Positions 29,671 through 39,197 of a DNA stretch of 64,000 nt are shown one piece after another. The DNA comes from Pseudonocardia sp. HH130629-09 (GTDB lineage: Bacteria; Actinomycetota; Actinomycetes; Mycobacteriales; Pseudonocardiaceae): the NCBI RefSeq assembly GCF_001294645.1, contig NZ_CP011868.1, forward strand, positions 2,790,001 through 2,854,000, written 5' to 3'. Numbering within the stretch: position 1 is the stretch's first letter; each line of letters opens with the position of its first letter. Below the pieces are notes generated by a model. It was not told where the DNA came from, searched no databases, and worked only from the letters and a program-made list of their open reading frames with translations. The translations under genes were made by a program, and so were the position numbers.

Positions 29671-30273
29671 GTGCGGTCCGTCGTGGTGGAGTCTTTCGGT
29701 GATCCCGGGCAGGTGGCGGTCCAGGACCGACCCGAACCCGTCGCGGGCCCGGGGCAGGTCGTGATCCGATGGGTGCATCGGGGTGCACGCCACCCAGATC
29801 GCCGCGTCCCACGGAGCACACGTCGTCGCAGTGACCTCGTCGACGTCGCGGGCGCAGCGCCTGCTGACTCTCGGCGCCACGGAGGTCGTGCGGCGGGACG
29901 AGGCGACCGTGCGGCCCGCCGACCTCGACCTGGTCGTCGACACCGTCGGCGGCCCTGACCTCGGCGCGCACCTCCGGCTGCTCGGTCCGTACGGCCGCTA
30001 CCTCCTCTGCGGGGCCGCAGGGGGATTCCGTCCGGCTCCGACCTCCAGGCGATCATGGAGATCTACCACCGCTCCCCCACCCGGCTGACGGTCAGTCTCA
30101 ACACGGCCGGCGCGCCCGAGCTGCGGACCTCCTGGGAACGGGTTTCGGCTCTCGCCCGCCGCGGAGACCTGCGCGGCCCCGTCGGGGCCCGCTACCCCCT
30201 CACGGCGGCACCGGAGGCTCTCCGTTCCCTCACGGAGGGCTCGGTGTTCGGCAAGGTGGTGCTCACCCCCTGA
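29671..30273 (+). pseudogene. Zinc-type alcohol dehydrogenase/quinone oxidoreductase remnant
   Basis: It starts like a quinone-reductase MDR enzyme (SVVVESFGDPGQVAVQDRPEP then GPGQVVIR) and then jumps straight to the nucleotide-binding domain (HATQIAASHGAHVVAVTSS, RLLTLGATEVV, LVVDTVGGPDLG). About 110 residues of the catalytic domain between them are missing. A further one-base shift near 30035-30045 puts the C-terminus (SDLQAIMEIYHRSP to SVFGKVVLTP) in a third frame. It is clearly dead, although the end and a promoter-like operator are preserved. Confidence 0.75.
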
Positions 30274-30289
30274 TGGCGCGACGGCGTGA

Positions 30290-30549
30290 CCTCCGAATCG
30301 ACACCCCGTCCCGGGCGCGGGCACGTCGTCCAGCGGCACCGACAGCAGCGTGTCGGACTCGGCGCGGACGACACCGGGCCACCCGCCGGCGAGCACGGTG
30401 CCGGCCCGGGTGCCGACGGCGACGACCGGGGCGGCGGCGAAGATCTCGCGGCAGCCCTCGTCGAGCACCGCTGTCGACTTGAGCACCACCGGTCTCGGCG
30501 GGGTGCCGATGAGGGCGTCGATCTCGTCGGTCGTCCTGAGGGTCTGCAT
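30290..30549 (-). pseudogene. Pyridoxamine 5'-phosphate oxidase-like protein, C-terminally truncated
   Basis: From ATG 30549 the frame gives LRTTDEIDALIGTPPRPVV, a sequence like the leader of PNPOx-family FMN proteins, then FAAAPVVAVGTRAG and PGVVRAESDTLLSVPLDD. After about 85 residues similarity stops and the frame runs into the 3' end of the dehydrogenase remnant on the other strand. The usual C-terminal half is absent. It is divergent from the broken AraC gene. Confidence 0.5.
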
Positions 30550-30617
30550 GTCGTCGACGCTAGGATGGCGCTCGTGCGGTAGGTAGCCGATCATGGCCGT
30601 GAGACGGCCAACCGGAG

Positions 30618-31330
30618 GTGCGCGTGTCCGGGACCGTGCTCGCGACCGCACGGACTCGGTTCGACGACGGGTTCTCCTTCGACCTGCACACGCACGACTT
30701 CCATCTGCTCAGCTGGTCGGTGTCCGCGACGGTCACCCACCACACGTCCGAACGCGACTGGCTCGTGCCCCCCACGCACGCGTTGTGGATGCCCGCCGGG
30801 GTGCCGCACGCGATCGAGGTGGTCCGCGGCGGACTCGGCTACGGCGTGATCCTCACCGGGACCACACCGTGGACCGAACCGACCGGAGTGCTGGTCACCC
30901 CCTTGGTCCGGGAGCTCATCGTGCACCTGGGCACCCCCGGAACCGCCGCGCGGGACCGGGCCGAGCAGCTGCTCGTCACGTTGCTCGAACCCGTCCCGAG
31001 CACCACCTTCACCCTGCCCGTCCCGACGACCCACGGCTGCGGACCATCACCGACGCCCTGGTCGCCGACCCCGCGGACGACCGCGACCTGGCCGCCTGGG
31101 CCGACCACGTCGCCGCCGGCGTCCGCACGCTGACCCGGCTGTTCCGAGCCGAGACGGGCATGACCTTCGCCCAGTGGCGCACCCACGCCCGCGTCCGTGC
31201 GGCGCTGGTCCTGCTCGCACGCGGCACGTCGGTCGGGGCGACGGCCCGGGCGGTCGGCTACCGCAAGCCCGGTGCGTTCGCCGAGGCGTTCCGACGCGTG
31301 ACCGGCCGGGCCCCGAGCGACCTCGGTTGA
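30618..31330 (+). pseudogene. AraC-family regulator with a one-base frameshift
   Basis: The N-terminal cupin part (FDLHTHDFHLLSWSVSATV, PPTHALWMPAGVPHAIEV) is read from GTG 30618 and the C-terminal AraC double HTH (TRLFRAETGMTFAQWRTHAR, TSVGATARAVGYRKPGAFAEAF) in another frame. The switch falls near 31018-31030, where GTCCCGACGACC would need one more C to give a continuous PDDPRLRT. The total length is one base short of a multiple of three. Loss within a C run makes either slippage or a sequencing error possible. Confidence 0.78.
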
Positions 31331-31350
31331 CACGCAGCGCGGGACCCGCT

Positions 31351-31896
31351 CTACCACCGGTCCCAGTGCACGACCTCGTCCACCGGGATGCGCGTCGCCG
31401 GACGGAACTCCGTGCCGACGGTGTGCGCGACCGGGATCAACGCCGCCTGCATCACCGACTCGTAGGGGATGCCGAGCAGGGCGGCCACGTCGCGCTCGAC
31501 GGCCATGGTGCCGGTGGTCAGGACCCGGTCCAGGTTCTGGGACAGGTGGCCGAGCCCGTCCCACACCTTCTCCATCGCACCCGGGCGGACGTGGGCGCGG
31601 CGCAGCTCCTCGGTCGACATCGGGCTGTCGCCGCGGCCGATGCCCGCCCGCCAGAGGTCGGCGAGCCAGGTGCGCACCGACGGGTCGGTGACGACCACGA
31701 AGTGCCAGCCCTGCTCGTGCCGACCGGTGGGCGCCTGGGTGGCGATCTCGATGCAGCGCCGCAGCAGGGCGGGATCGACCGGCCTGTCCAGATCCAGCCG
31801 CCGCCGCACCGACCGCGTCGTGGTGAGCAGCTCCTCGGCCGACAGGTCCAGGACCTGGTGGTCGGCCGCCGTCGTACCGGCCGTGTCCTCATCCAT
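31351..31896 (-). CDS. Nitroreductase family protein with internal deletion
   Basis: 181 residues, shorter than the usual 210-225. The N-terminal FMN-binding segment TTRSVRRRLDLDRPV and EIATQAPTGRHEQGWHFVVV are intact, as is the C-terminal AALLGIPYESVMQAALIPVA. Between LGHLSQNLDRV and LTTGTMAVERDV roughly 40-45 residues that normally complete the FMN site are missing, yet the frame is kept. The protein is probably inactive or altered. Its start overlaps the MFS stop by 8 bases and it is last in an esterase-MFS-nitroreductase operon. Confidence 0.75.
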   Translation of the reverse strand: MDEDTAGTTAADHQVLDLSAEELLTTTRSVRRRLDLDRPVDPALLRRCIEIATQAPTGRHEQGWHFVVVTDPSVRTWLADLWRAGIGRGDSPMSTEELRRAHVRPGAMEKVWDGLGHLSQNLDRVLTTGTMAVERDVAALLGIPYESVMQAALIPVAHTVGTEFRPATRIPVDEVVHWDRW

Positions 31897-33259
31897 GACG
31901 GGCCGCGGACTCGGGGGCGGTGCGCGAACGGGTCGCGCGGGCGAGGGCCACGGCGACGGCCGCGGCGAGCAGGAACACCGTGACCTGGTAGGCGCCGGCA
32001 CGCCCGAACGAGGGCACGGCCCCGGCGGTGTAGGCGGCGCCGCAGAGCGCCACCCCGATCGTCCCGCCCAGCTGCTGTGCCGTGGGCAGCAGCCCGGACA
32101 CCGTGCCCACCGCTCCGGCCGGCACCTCGGCCAGGACGAGGGTGAAGGCCGAGGCGGTGAACGCCCCGAACGCGATCCCGCCCAGGGCCAGCACGGCCCA
32201 GAGCACGGGGCCGGGGTGGTCGACCACGACGACGGTCGCACCGCACACCGCGGCGAGCACGAGCGATGCGCCGGCGAGCATCGACACGTCCCACCGTCGC
32301 GCGAGCGGCTCGGCGAGCGCGCTCCCGGCGAGCGTCCCGACGGCGTAGGTCGCGATCGTCCCGGCCGTGCGCAGCGGACCGAACCCGACGGGCCCCTGCA
32401 GGTGCAGCGACAGCAGCAGGACGAAGGACGGCACCCCCGCGTTGAACACCAGCACGACCCCGATGCCGAGGCGGGCTGTGGCGGTGCCCAGCGCTGCCGG
32501 CTGGACCAGCGGATACGCGGCGCGACGCTGCTGGACGACCAGGGCCGACAGCAGCACCATCGCCGCCGCGAAGGACACCCAGGTCCACATCGGCCACCCC
32601 TGTTCCCCGCCGAGCGCCAGGGGGAGCACGACGGCGGACAGACCCGTCACGCTGAGCAGGGCCCCGGCCACGTCGAGCGGGACCCGGTCGGCGGCTCCTC
32701 CCCCGGTCCGCGGGAGCACGGGCCACAGGAACAGCGCGGCCACCCCCACCGGGACGGTCACGGCCAGGGCCGCACGCCATCCGGCGCCGAACGGGTCGAG
32801 CTCGAGCAGCACCCCACCGAGCACCGGGCCGGCCAACGAGGCGACGGCCATCGTCGCGCCGAACCAGGACAGGGCCCGGGCCCGCCGCCCGGGGTCCACC
32901 GACCGCTGGATGATCGACAGAACCTGCGGTGCGACCAACCCGCTGCCGATGCCCTGCACCAGCCGTGCGGCGACGAGGACGTCGGGGGCGGGGGCGAGCG
33001 CGCCGGTGGCGGCGGCCGCGGTGAAGATCGCGGTCCCGACGACGAACAGGCGACGGTGCCCCCAGCGGTCGCCCAGGCGCGCGGCGGTGATCAGGGTGCA
33101 GGCGAAGGTCAGGGTGTAACCGGCGACGACCAGCTGACCGGCGCCCGCGCCCGCAGCCAGGTCCGCGCGGACGTCGGGCACGACGATCTGCATCACCGTG
33201 ACGCTCATGAGCTGCACGAACGTGCCCGAGAGCAGGACGGGCAGCGCGAGGCGCCTCAT
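31889..33259 (-). CDS. MFS drug/metabolite exporter, DHA2 type
   Basis: 456 residues, all membrane, with about 13-14 hydrophobic segments as in the EmrB/QacA subgroup. Loop 2-3 has the motif LGDRWGHRR; motif C-like glycine-rich helix ASLAGPVLGG marks antiporters. It would expel a compound in exchange for protons. ATG 33259 overlaps the esterase stop as ATGA. The pairing with an esterase and a nitroreductase suggests one detoxification unit, divergent from a LysR gene. Confidence 0.87.
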   Translation of the reverse strand: MRRLALPVLLSGTFVQLMSVTVMQIVVPDVRADLAAGAGAGQLVVAGYTLTFACTLITAARLGDRWGHRRLFVVGTAIFTAAAATGALAPAPDVLVAARLVQGIGSGLVAPQVLSIIQRSVDPGRRARALSWFGATMAVASLAGPVLGGVLLELDPFGAGWRAALAVTVPVGVAALFLWPVLPRTGGGAADRVPLDVAGALLSVTGLSAVVLPLALGGEQGWPMWTWVSFAAAMVLLSALVVQQRRAAYPLVQPAALGTATARLGIGVVLVFNAGVPSFVLLLSLHLQGPVGFGPLRTAGTIATYAVGTLAGSALAEPLARRWDVSMLAGASLVLAAVCGATVVVVDHPGPVLWAVLALGGIAFGAFTASAFTLVLAEVPAGAVGTVSGLLPTAQQLGGTIGVALCGAAYTAGAVPSFGRAGAYQVTVFLLAAAVAVALARATRSRTAPESAARHG

Positions 33260-34134
33260 CGCCGGGTGGCGAGGTCGGCGAGCAGCCTGCCGAGCTCGTC
33301 GGGACGGGTCAGGAAGGGCGAGTGGCCGCCGGGCAACGAGTGCACCTCGAACCCGCGGCCGGGAGCGGCCCGGTCGGCCTCGGCGATCATCAGGTCCTGG
33401 GTCGCCACGGGGAGGGCGCGGTCGTCGGTGAGCCGGACGTAGCTGCGGGGCACGGTGCCCCACCGGCCGGCGGTGACGGCGAACGGGTCGGAGAGGATCG
33501 CCGTCGTCTCGTCGGGCTGCAGCAGCGACCGCCAGGCGGGCCGCCCGGCCGGCCAGTCGTGCAGGAACGAGGTGCGGATCGCCTCGACCTCGGCGGGGTC
33601 GTCGGACAGGGGGTTGATCCGCATCGCGCCGATCCGGTCCGGGTCACCGATCCGGGGTGCGTGCGTGGCGTGGGCGTTCTCCGGCGCGCCGATGTAGTCG
33701 GCGAACCGGGGACGGCCCGCGGGGACGAACGCCGACAGGTACACGACGTGGTCGGCGAGGCCCGGCTCCTGTTCGAGGACGGCGGACGCGGGCCCGCCAC
33801 CGGCACTGTGGGCGACCAGCACCAGCCGGGCGGTGCGCCGCCGAATGTCCGCGAGCTGCCCCAGCAGGTCCTTCACGACGACGTCGGAGGTGAGGTCGGC
33901 CAGCCCGGAACGCTCCGTCGTGAGCCCCGGCTGCCCAGGGAGGAGGTAGCCCGACGGGTACGGGGCGTCGAGGCCGTGCCCGGGCATGTCGAGGGCGTGG
34001 CTCGTCAGCCCGTGCCGAGCCAGCGCCGTCCGCACCGGGCCCCAGTGCAGCGAGGAGTGCCAGGCGCCGTGCAGGAGCACGACGGAGGTGCCGGTGGCGG
34101 GATGGTTCAGGGAGGTCTTCGGTTCTGCGGACAC
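33256..34134 (-). CDS. Alpha/beta hydrolase (esterase EstC-like)
   Basis: 292 residues with oxyanion loop VVLLHGAWHSSLHW, LDMPGHGLD, nucleophile elbow AHSAGGG (Ser110) and a C-terminal His in LPGGHSPFLTRPDEL. This subgroup includes methyl-salicylate-type esterases; the substrate here is unknown. GTG 34134 is chosen because hydrolase homology begins soon after; an ATG at 34176 would add 14 residues with two cysteines. It heads the esterase-MFS-nitroreductase operon and is divergent from LysR. Confidence 0.85.
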   Translation of the reverse strand: MSAEPKTSLNHPATGTSVVLLHGAWHSSLHWGPVRTALARHGLTSHALDMPGHGLDAPYPSGYLLPGQPGLTTERSGLADLTSDVVVKDLLGQLADIRRRTARLVLVAHSAGGGPASAVLEQEPGLADHVVYLSAFVPAGRPRFADYIGAPENAHATHAPRIGDPDRIGAMRINPLSDDPAEVEAIRTSFLHDWPAGRPAWRSLLQPDETTAILSDPFAVTAGRWGTVPRSYVRLTDDRALPVATQDLMIAEADRAAPGRGFEVHSLPGGHSPFLTRPDELGRLLADLATRR

Positions 34135-34221
34135 GCCCCCACCACACCAGCACCGGCCGGCGTCATCCACCTTCATATCTCACGTACAGCAGCGCGATAT
34201 CTCCGAGCTATCGTAGTGCGG

Positions 34222-35169
34222 GTGGAAGCACGTCATCTGCGGTACGCGCAGGCGCTCGCCGAGCACCGGCACTTCGGCCGGGCGGCCGCGTCGCTGGGGA
34301 TCGCACAGCCGCCGCTGTCCTCCCAGATCGCCGCCCTCGAACGCGAGGTCGGCGAGCGGCTGTTCGACCGCACGCCGAAGGGGGTGTTCCCGACGGCGGC
34401 CGGCACGGCGTTCCTCGCGCGCGCCCGGAGCGCGCTCGACGAGATGGGCGGAGCCGTCGTCGACGCCGGACGAGCGGCACGTGGGGAGACCGGGCGGCTC
34501 CGGCTGGGTTTCATCGGGTCGGCGCTGCTCGCACCGCTGCCCGGGGTGCTCGGCCGGTTCCAGCGCGCCCGGCCGGACGTCCGGCTCGAGGCACTCGAGA
34601 CGGGAACCCCGGCGGGCGTCGCGGGTCTGCTCGCGGGCGAGCTCGACGTCGCCGTCGGCCGCGGGGCTCCCCGGGGCCCGGGGGCCGAGGATCTCGTCAC
34701 GGTGCCCATCGGCACCGACGACCTCATCGCCGCCGTCGCCGTGACGCACCCCTTCGCGGGGACGAGGTCGGTCACCATCGAACAGCTCGCGGGCGAGCGG
34801 CTCGTCGTGTCCGGCAGTGCCGACGAGCCGGGGGTCGGGGCCTGGCTGCAGACCGTCTTCGCGGACGCGCCGACGGCACTGGACGGCGCCGCGACCGCCC
34901 GTGACATCCACACGATCGTCGGCCTCGCCGCGTGCGGCGTCGGCGTGGGACTGGGGCCGTCGCGGATGCGACTGCTGGCCCGCGACGACGTCCGGTTCTG
35001 CGACGTCACGCCGGCCGTCCGCCTTCCCGACCTGCAGCTGTCGTTCCGGGCGTCGGACGACTCGCCCGTCCTCGCGGCCTTCCTGGACGTCGTGCGGCTC
35101 AACTGCGACGAGGTCGGGTCGCGGCTGGACCGGATCCTCGCCCACCACCCCGGCATCGGGGTCCTCTGA
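34222..35169 (+). CDS. LysR-family transcriptional regulator
   Basis: 315 residues: N-terminal winged HTH (RHLRYAQALAEHRHFGRAA, LGIAQPPLSSQIAALE) and a two-lobed effector domain (GRLRLGFIGSAL, LDVAVGRGAP, GLAACGVGVGLGPS). GTG 34222 sits seven bases after TATCGT, a good -10 hexamer. The divergent esterase-MFS operon is the expected target. The intergenic ATATC...GATAT half sites (around 34175-34202) could be its binding site. Confidence 0.9.
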   Translation: MEARHLRYAQALAEHRHFGRAAASLGIAQPPLSSQIAALEREVGERLFDRTPKGVFPTAAGTAFLARARSALDEMGGAVVDAGRAARGETGRLRLGFIGSALLAPLPGVLGRFQRARPDVRLEALETGTPAGVAGLLAGELDVAVGRGAPRGPGAEDLVTVPIGTDDLIAAVAVTHPFAGTRSVTIEQLAGERLVVSGSADEPGVGAWLQTVFADAPTALDGAATARDIHTIVGLAACGVGVGLGPSRMRLLARDDVRFCDVTPAVRLPDLQLSFRASDDSPVLAAFLDVVRLNCDEVGSRLDRILAHHPGIGVL

Positions 35170-35208
35170 CGACGGGCTCGTCCGATTCGGCCGGCCGCGG
35201 GCACCGGA

Positions 35209-35958
35209 TCATCCGGACCGGCCCCGGCACCGCAGGTGCCGGGCGAGGAACCGGGCCGCGTCGCCGCCCTCGAACGCAGGAACGCCGGTGTGCCCGCCGG
35301 TGTTGGCGTGCAACGTCTTCTCCGTCCTGCCGAGCGCGTCACTGCCGAGCGCGTCGAACAGGTCGAGGGCCTGCCGGCGGTCGTTGCCCTCGTCGTCCCA
35401 CTGCAGCAGCATCAGCAGCGGGACGGTGACCCGCCGGGCCTCGTCCAGGGTCGCGCGCGGCATCCGGCTACCGGCGAACAGCAGCGCCGCCGCGATCCGC
35501 GGCTCCAGCGCCATCCGGACACCGATCGCGGCGATCCCGCCCGACCAGGCGACCGGGTCGTGCTCGGGCAGCGCGTCGAGCAGCGTCCGCCACTCCGGGA
35601 CCGACGCCTCGACCAGCGGCGTGACCAGCCGTTCGACGACGGCGTCGGGAACGGGTTCGCCCGCCCGGACCACCCGGCGCAGCTCGGCGCGGGCGGCCTC
35701 GACGTCGGGCATGCGGGGTCGTCCGCCGGCACCGGGCAGCTCCAGGGTCGCGGCGGCGTACCCGTCGGCGACACAGGAGCGGGCCCGCCCGAGCAGCCTC
35801 GGGTGCATGCGTGCCAGGTCGCCGGGGTGGCCCAGCAGGACCAGCGGGGTCGGGCCGCTGGTCGTGCGGGGTGACCAGAGAACGCCGGGGACGCCGTCGA
35901 GGGTGAACCGGTGCTCGGTCAGGTGGTCGTCGAGATGCTCTGTGCTGGTGACATGCAT
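35209..35958 (-). CDS. Alpha/beta hydrolase, dienelactone-hydrolase-like
   Basis: 249 residues. The N-terminal part (VPGVLWSPRTTSGPTPLVLLGHPGD) and the core strand PVAWSGGIAAIGVRMALEPRIAAALLF followed by VPLLMLLQWDDE and HANTGGHTGVPAFE fit the dienelactone hydrolase superfamily. The nucleophile position reads WSGGIA, where GxSxGG would be typical, so catalysis is uncertain. ATG 35958 follows GGAAGG eight bases upstream. It converges with LysR, 39 bases apart. Confidence 0.72.
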   Translation of the reverse strand: MHVTSTEHLDDHLTEHRFTLDGVPGVLWSPRTTSGPTPLVLLGHPGDLARMHPRLLGRARSCVADGYAAATLELPGAGGRPRMPDVEAARAELRRVVRAGEPVPDAVVERLVTPLVEASVPEWRTLLDALPEHDPVAWSGGIAAIGVRMALEPRIAAALLFAGSRMPRATLDEARRVTVPLLMLLQWDDEGNDRRQALDLFDALGSDALGRTEKTLHANTGGHTGVPAFEGGDAARFLARHLRCRGRSG

Positions 35959-36144
35959 GGTCGTGCCTTCCGGGAGTGCTCGCGGCGCTCCGGGACGGCC
36001 TGCCGTCCGGGTGGGAGCGCCCGTATCGGTACCGCGGTCACGGGGCTCACCTCCTCGGGTCGGTGCACGGTCGGTCGCACGCTAGCCGCGATCGCGCCCC
36101 CGTCGCACGGATTTCCCATCGCATTCCGGCCGTACGGTGTGGGG
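35959..36144. other. Divergent promoter region
   Basis: It separates the hydrolase from the P-loop gene. A -10 hexamer TACGGT (36133-36138) ends six bases before the P-loop GTG. No gene seen. Confidence 0.5.
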
Positions 36145-36726
36145 GTGCTGTGCTGGGACGACCTGTTGCCCACCCGACCGCGCCGCATCCTCGTCGCAGG
36201 GGTCTCCGGATCCGGGAAGACGACGCTCGCCGCCCGCCTCGCCACGGTGACGGGCGGTCCGCACACCGAGATCGACGCGTTGTTCCACGGCCCCGGGTGG
36301 GTGCCGCGCCCGTCCTTCCTCGACGACGTCGACCGGTTCACCGCCGCCGCCACGTGGGTCACCGAGTGGCAGTACGGCACGGCACGCCCGCGCCTGGCGG
36401 CCCGCGCGGACCTGCTCGTCTGGCTCGACCTGCCGTTCTGGACCGTCACGTTCCCCCGTGTGCTGCGGCGGACGTGGCGGCGCAGCCGCCACCGTGAGGT
36501 GCTGTGGAACGGCAACGTCGAGCCTCCACTGCACCGGCTGCTCGTCGACCGGGAGAACATCGTGCGCTGGGCCGTCGCGACCCGGCACAACTACCGGGAG
36601 CTGGTACCCGCGGTCGCCCGGGAGCACCCGGCGCTGACAGTGGTACGGCTGCGGTCACCGCGCGAGGTCGACGACTGGGTCGCCGGGCCGCTCCAGCACT
36701 CGCTGCGCGGGACCGGGCTCTCCTGA
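36145..36726 (+). CDS. P-loop NTPase, DNA-topology-modulation (FlaR-like) adenylate-kinase fold
   Basis: 193 residues. Walker A GVSGSGKTT at residues 19-27; then EIDALFHGPGWVPRP, a hallmark of the small FlaR/topology-modulation kinases; DLLVWLDLPFWT as Walker B-like strand; and an arginine-rich lid (RRTWRRSRHRE). Members are putative nucleoside or shikimate-like kinases with no firm substrate. GTG 36145 is supported by TACGGT exactly six bases upstream. It stands alone. Confidence 0.82.
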   Translation: MLCWDDLLPTRPRRILVAGVSGSGKTTLAARLATVTGGPHTEIDALFHGPGWVPRPSFLDDVDRFTAAATWVTEWQYGTARPRLAARADLLVWLDLPFWTVTFPRVLRRTWRRSRHREVLWNGNVEPPLHRLLVDRENIVRWAVATRHNYRELVPAVAREHPALTVVRLRSPREVDDWVAGPLQHSLRGTGLS

Positions 36727-36831
36727 CAGGGGCGCCAGGGAAGCCACCGAATTCACGGTACCCCTTCCCTAATTCTGGGGATCCGCCGCCGCACCCGGCA
36801 ACACTCGGTCGTCTCGAGCGACATAGGGGCC

Positions 36832-37524
36832 ATGACGACCCCGCAGACCCCACAGGGCCCCTCCTGGAGCACCACCCCGGCCGGCCACGGCGTGCCGCCC
36901 GGCCAGTACCCGCCGCCGGGCCGGATCCCGCAGCAGCGGAACCTCCCGACCGCACCCTGGGCGCAGCAACCGCCCCTTCACCCGGCTCCGGCTCCGGCTC
37001 GACGACGGAAGTGGCCGTTCGTCGTCGGCGGGCTCGCCGTGGTGATCGTCGCCGCCGCAGCTGCCGGAGGCTCGGGCGACGGAGACGCGGCGTCCCCCAT
37101 CGCTGCGGCCCCGTCCTCCGCACCCGCCGTCGTGCCGTCCACCGTGGCCGCCGCGCCGCCGGCGGTGATCGCCCCGGCACCGAGCAGCGCGGCGTCCGCT
37201 CCCGAGACCTACGCCGCCCCGGCCGTGCCCGCACTGTCGGTGAGCCGACAGAACGCCGTCGAGTCGGCCGAGGGCTACCTCGACTTCAGCTCGTTCTCGC
37301 GCACGGGTCTCATCAAGCAGCTCGAGTTCGAGCACTTCTCCACCGCCGACGCGACGTATGCCGTCGACCACGTGACCGTCGACTGGGACGAGCAGGCGGC
37401 ACGGTCCGCGAAGAGCTACATGGAGTTCAGCTCGTTCTCCCGGCAGGGTCTGATCGACCAGCTGAAGTTCGAGGGCTTCACCGCTGCGCAGGCCAAGCAC
37501 GGCGCGGACGCGGTCGGGCTCTGA
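36832..37524 (+). CDS. Membrane-anchored Ltp-domain protein
   Basis: 230 residues. Residues 1-58 are a Pro/Gln-rich cytoplasmic segment, about 60-78 a single transmembrane helix (RRRKWPFVVGGLAVVIV), 80-130 an Ala/Pro-rich linker, and the last 95 residues are two repeats of the Ltp fold: AVESAEGYLDFSSFSRTGLI and SAKSYMEFSSFSRQGLIDQL. In Streptococcus phage TP-J34 a lipoprotein with this domain blocks superinfecting phage DNA entry; in actinomycetes the domain is common on surface proteins. There is no lipobox here. An anti-phage role is possible but not shown. Confidence 0.83.
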   Translation: MTTPQTPQGPSWSTTPAGHGVPPGQYPPPGRIPQQRNLPTAPWAQQPPLHPAPAPARRRKWPFVVGGLAVVIVAAAAAGGSGDGDAASPIAAAPSSAPAVVPSTVAAAPPAVIAPAPSSAASAPETYAAPAVPALSVSRQNAVESAEGYLDFSSFSRTGLIKQLEFEHFSTADATYAVDHVTVDWDEQAARSAKSYMEFSSFSRQGLIDQLKFEGFTAAQAKHGADAVGL

Positions 37525-37845
37525 CCTTCGACGTCGAGCAGTCCTCGTCGTCGGACGCACGGGGAGGGGCAATGGACGACGTCCACGACGGACCTTCTCG
37601 AACACCCTCTCCGGTGTCGTCCCGTCCGTGCCGTTCGGGCTGCCCGCTCCTGCACATCGATCTGTGACACCGGGGGAACCGACCCTGCCCCGTCGTCACA
37701 CCGGGGAACGGACGGGGCGACGTAGGCTCGGTCCTCAGACCGGACCCACCGATCCCCTGGAGGCCGTCCGTGCCCCGCCCCCCCCCCGGCCCGCGTGTTC
37801 GCCGAGATCGCCACCGCAGACCCACCACGGGGACCACGGACCGTC
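37525..37845. other. Intergenic region with tandem GGGGAAC motifs and a C9 run
   Basis: No gene. ACACCGGGGGAAC (about 37668) and ACACCGGGGAAC (about 37700) repeat a GGAAC element like the -35 of ECF-sigma promoters, followed by TAGGCT at about 37724. A run of nine C bases lies at 37778-37786. Which of these drives the monooxygenase gene is unclear. Confidence 0.4.
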
Positions 37846-39165
37846 ATGGGCCGCGCCGTGGTACTCGGGGCGAGCATCGCCGGGATGCTTGCCGCGCGCG
37901 TGCTCGCCGACCACGCCGAGGAGGTCCTGCTCATCGACCCCGACGGTGACCCGACCGGCCCGGAGCCCCGCCCCGGCGTGCCGCAGGGCGGGCAGGTGCA
38001 CGCGCTGCTGCCCGCCGGGTAGGTCCAGCTCGAACGCTGGTTCCCCGGCATCACCGCGACCGCGATCTGCGAGGGCGCAGTGCCGCCCGACCCCGCAACG
38101 GTGGAGCTCTGGGTCAACGGCCGCCTCCGCCCGCTCCCCGCCACGCCGCAGGACGAGCCGACCCTGGTGACGACCCGCCCCTTCCTCGAGAACCTGGTCC
38201 GGCGGGCCACCACCGCCGTCCCCGGGATCCGTGTGGTCGCAGGTCGTGCCGAGGGGCTGGCGTTCGACGGCGCGCGGGTGTCCGGGGCCCGGGTGCGGGT
38301 CGGGGACGAGGTCGTGACCGAGCCCGCGGATCTGGTCGTCGACGCCACCGGCCGGTCGAGCAGGCTCGCCGAGTGGCTGGACCAGGGTGGTCATCCGCGT
38401 CCCACCTGGCAGCGGATGCCGATCAGGCTGAACTACGCCAGCGCCCTGTTCGAGCGTGACTCTGCGATCAGCGATGCCGGCGTCGTGATCGCGACCTCCG
38501 ACGCCGACCACGGCCGGGTCGCCCGTCAGGCCGGGATCCAGGCGGTCGAGAACAACCGGTGGATCGTCCTGGTCGCCGGCTACGGCGACGACCGGCCCAC
38601 TCGCGACCCCTCAGACTTCCGCGAGCGCTGCAGCCGGGACTTCCCGGCTGCCTTCGGCGACATCGCCACCGGCGCCCGGATGATCGGCGACGTCGTCACC
38701 TACCACCAGGCCGACAGCCGTCGCCGCGACACCGCGTCCCTGCGACTGCCCGCCGGCATCATCCCGGTCGGTGACGCGATCGCCTCGTTCAACCCCGTCT
38801 ACGGGCAGGGCATGACCTCCGCCGCGCTGCACGCCTCTTGCCTGTCGGCCTATCTCCGCTCCGCTCCGTCATTGGCGGAGCCTGCCCGTGGCTACCTCGA
38901 CGACGTGCAGGTCGTCGTCGACGCCGCCTGGAGCATCTCGACCCTGGCCGACCTGCGGCTGCCACACGTCGACGGTCCCTACCCGCGCGGGTACCCGGTC
39001 GCGTCCTGGTTCGGACGGCGGCTGCAGGCCGCTTCGTTCACCGATCCCGAACTGAACCGGCGCCTGTCCGCGGTCACGATGATGCACGAGCACCCCAGCG
39101 TGCTCGCCCGCCCCGGCACGGTGACGCGGGTGCTGCGGGGCGGGCGCGGGAGGCCGGTCGACTGA
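37846..39165 (+). pseudogene. FAD-dependent monooxygenase/epoxidase-like gene with in-frame TAG
   Basis: The 440-codon frame starts with the FAD motif VVLGASIAGMLAARVLADHA and continues with the second FAD site VVDATGRSSRLAEWL and GIIPVGDAIASFNPVYGQGM, typical of class A flavoprotein monooxygenases related to halogenases. At codon 59 (38020-38022) the reading is HALLPAG-TAG-VQLERWFPG in the same frame, with homology on both sides. A CAG-to-TAG change is the simplest cause. A restart at 38080 would lack the FAD-binding glycines, so activity is doubtful. Confidence 0.8.
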
Positions 39166-39197
39166 GCCCCCTGCACCGGGGCCGCCGCCACGGGCCG

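Noticed and set aside
37660-37730. ECF-sigma promoter for the monooxygenase gene
   Set aside because: The GGAAC-like repeats are suggestive but no correctly spaced -10 element is clear and the gene starts over 100 bases away.
38020-38022. Amber codon as a coded amino acid (recoding)
   Set aside because: No pylTS-like or SECIS-like element is visible, and many other genes nearby are plainly decaying, so nonsense mutation is simpler.
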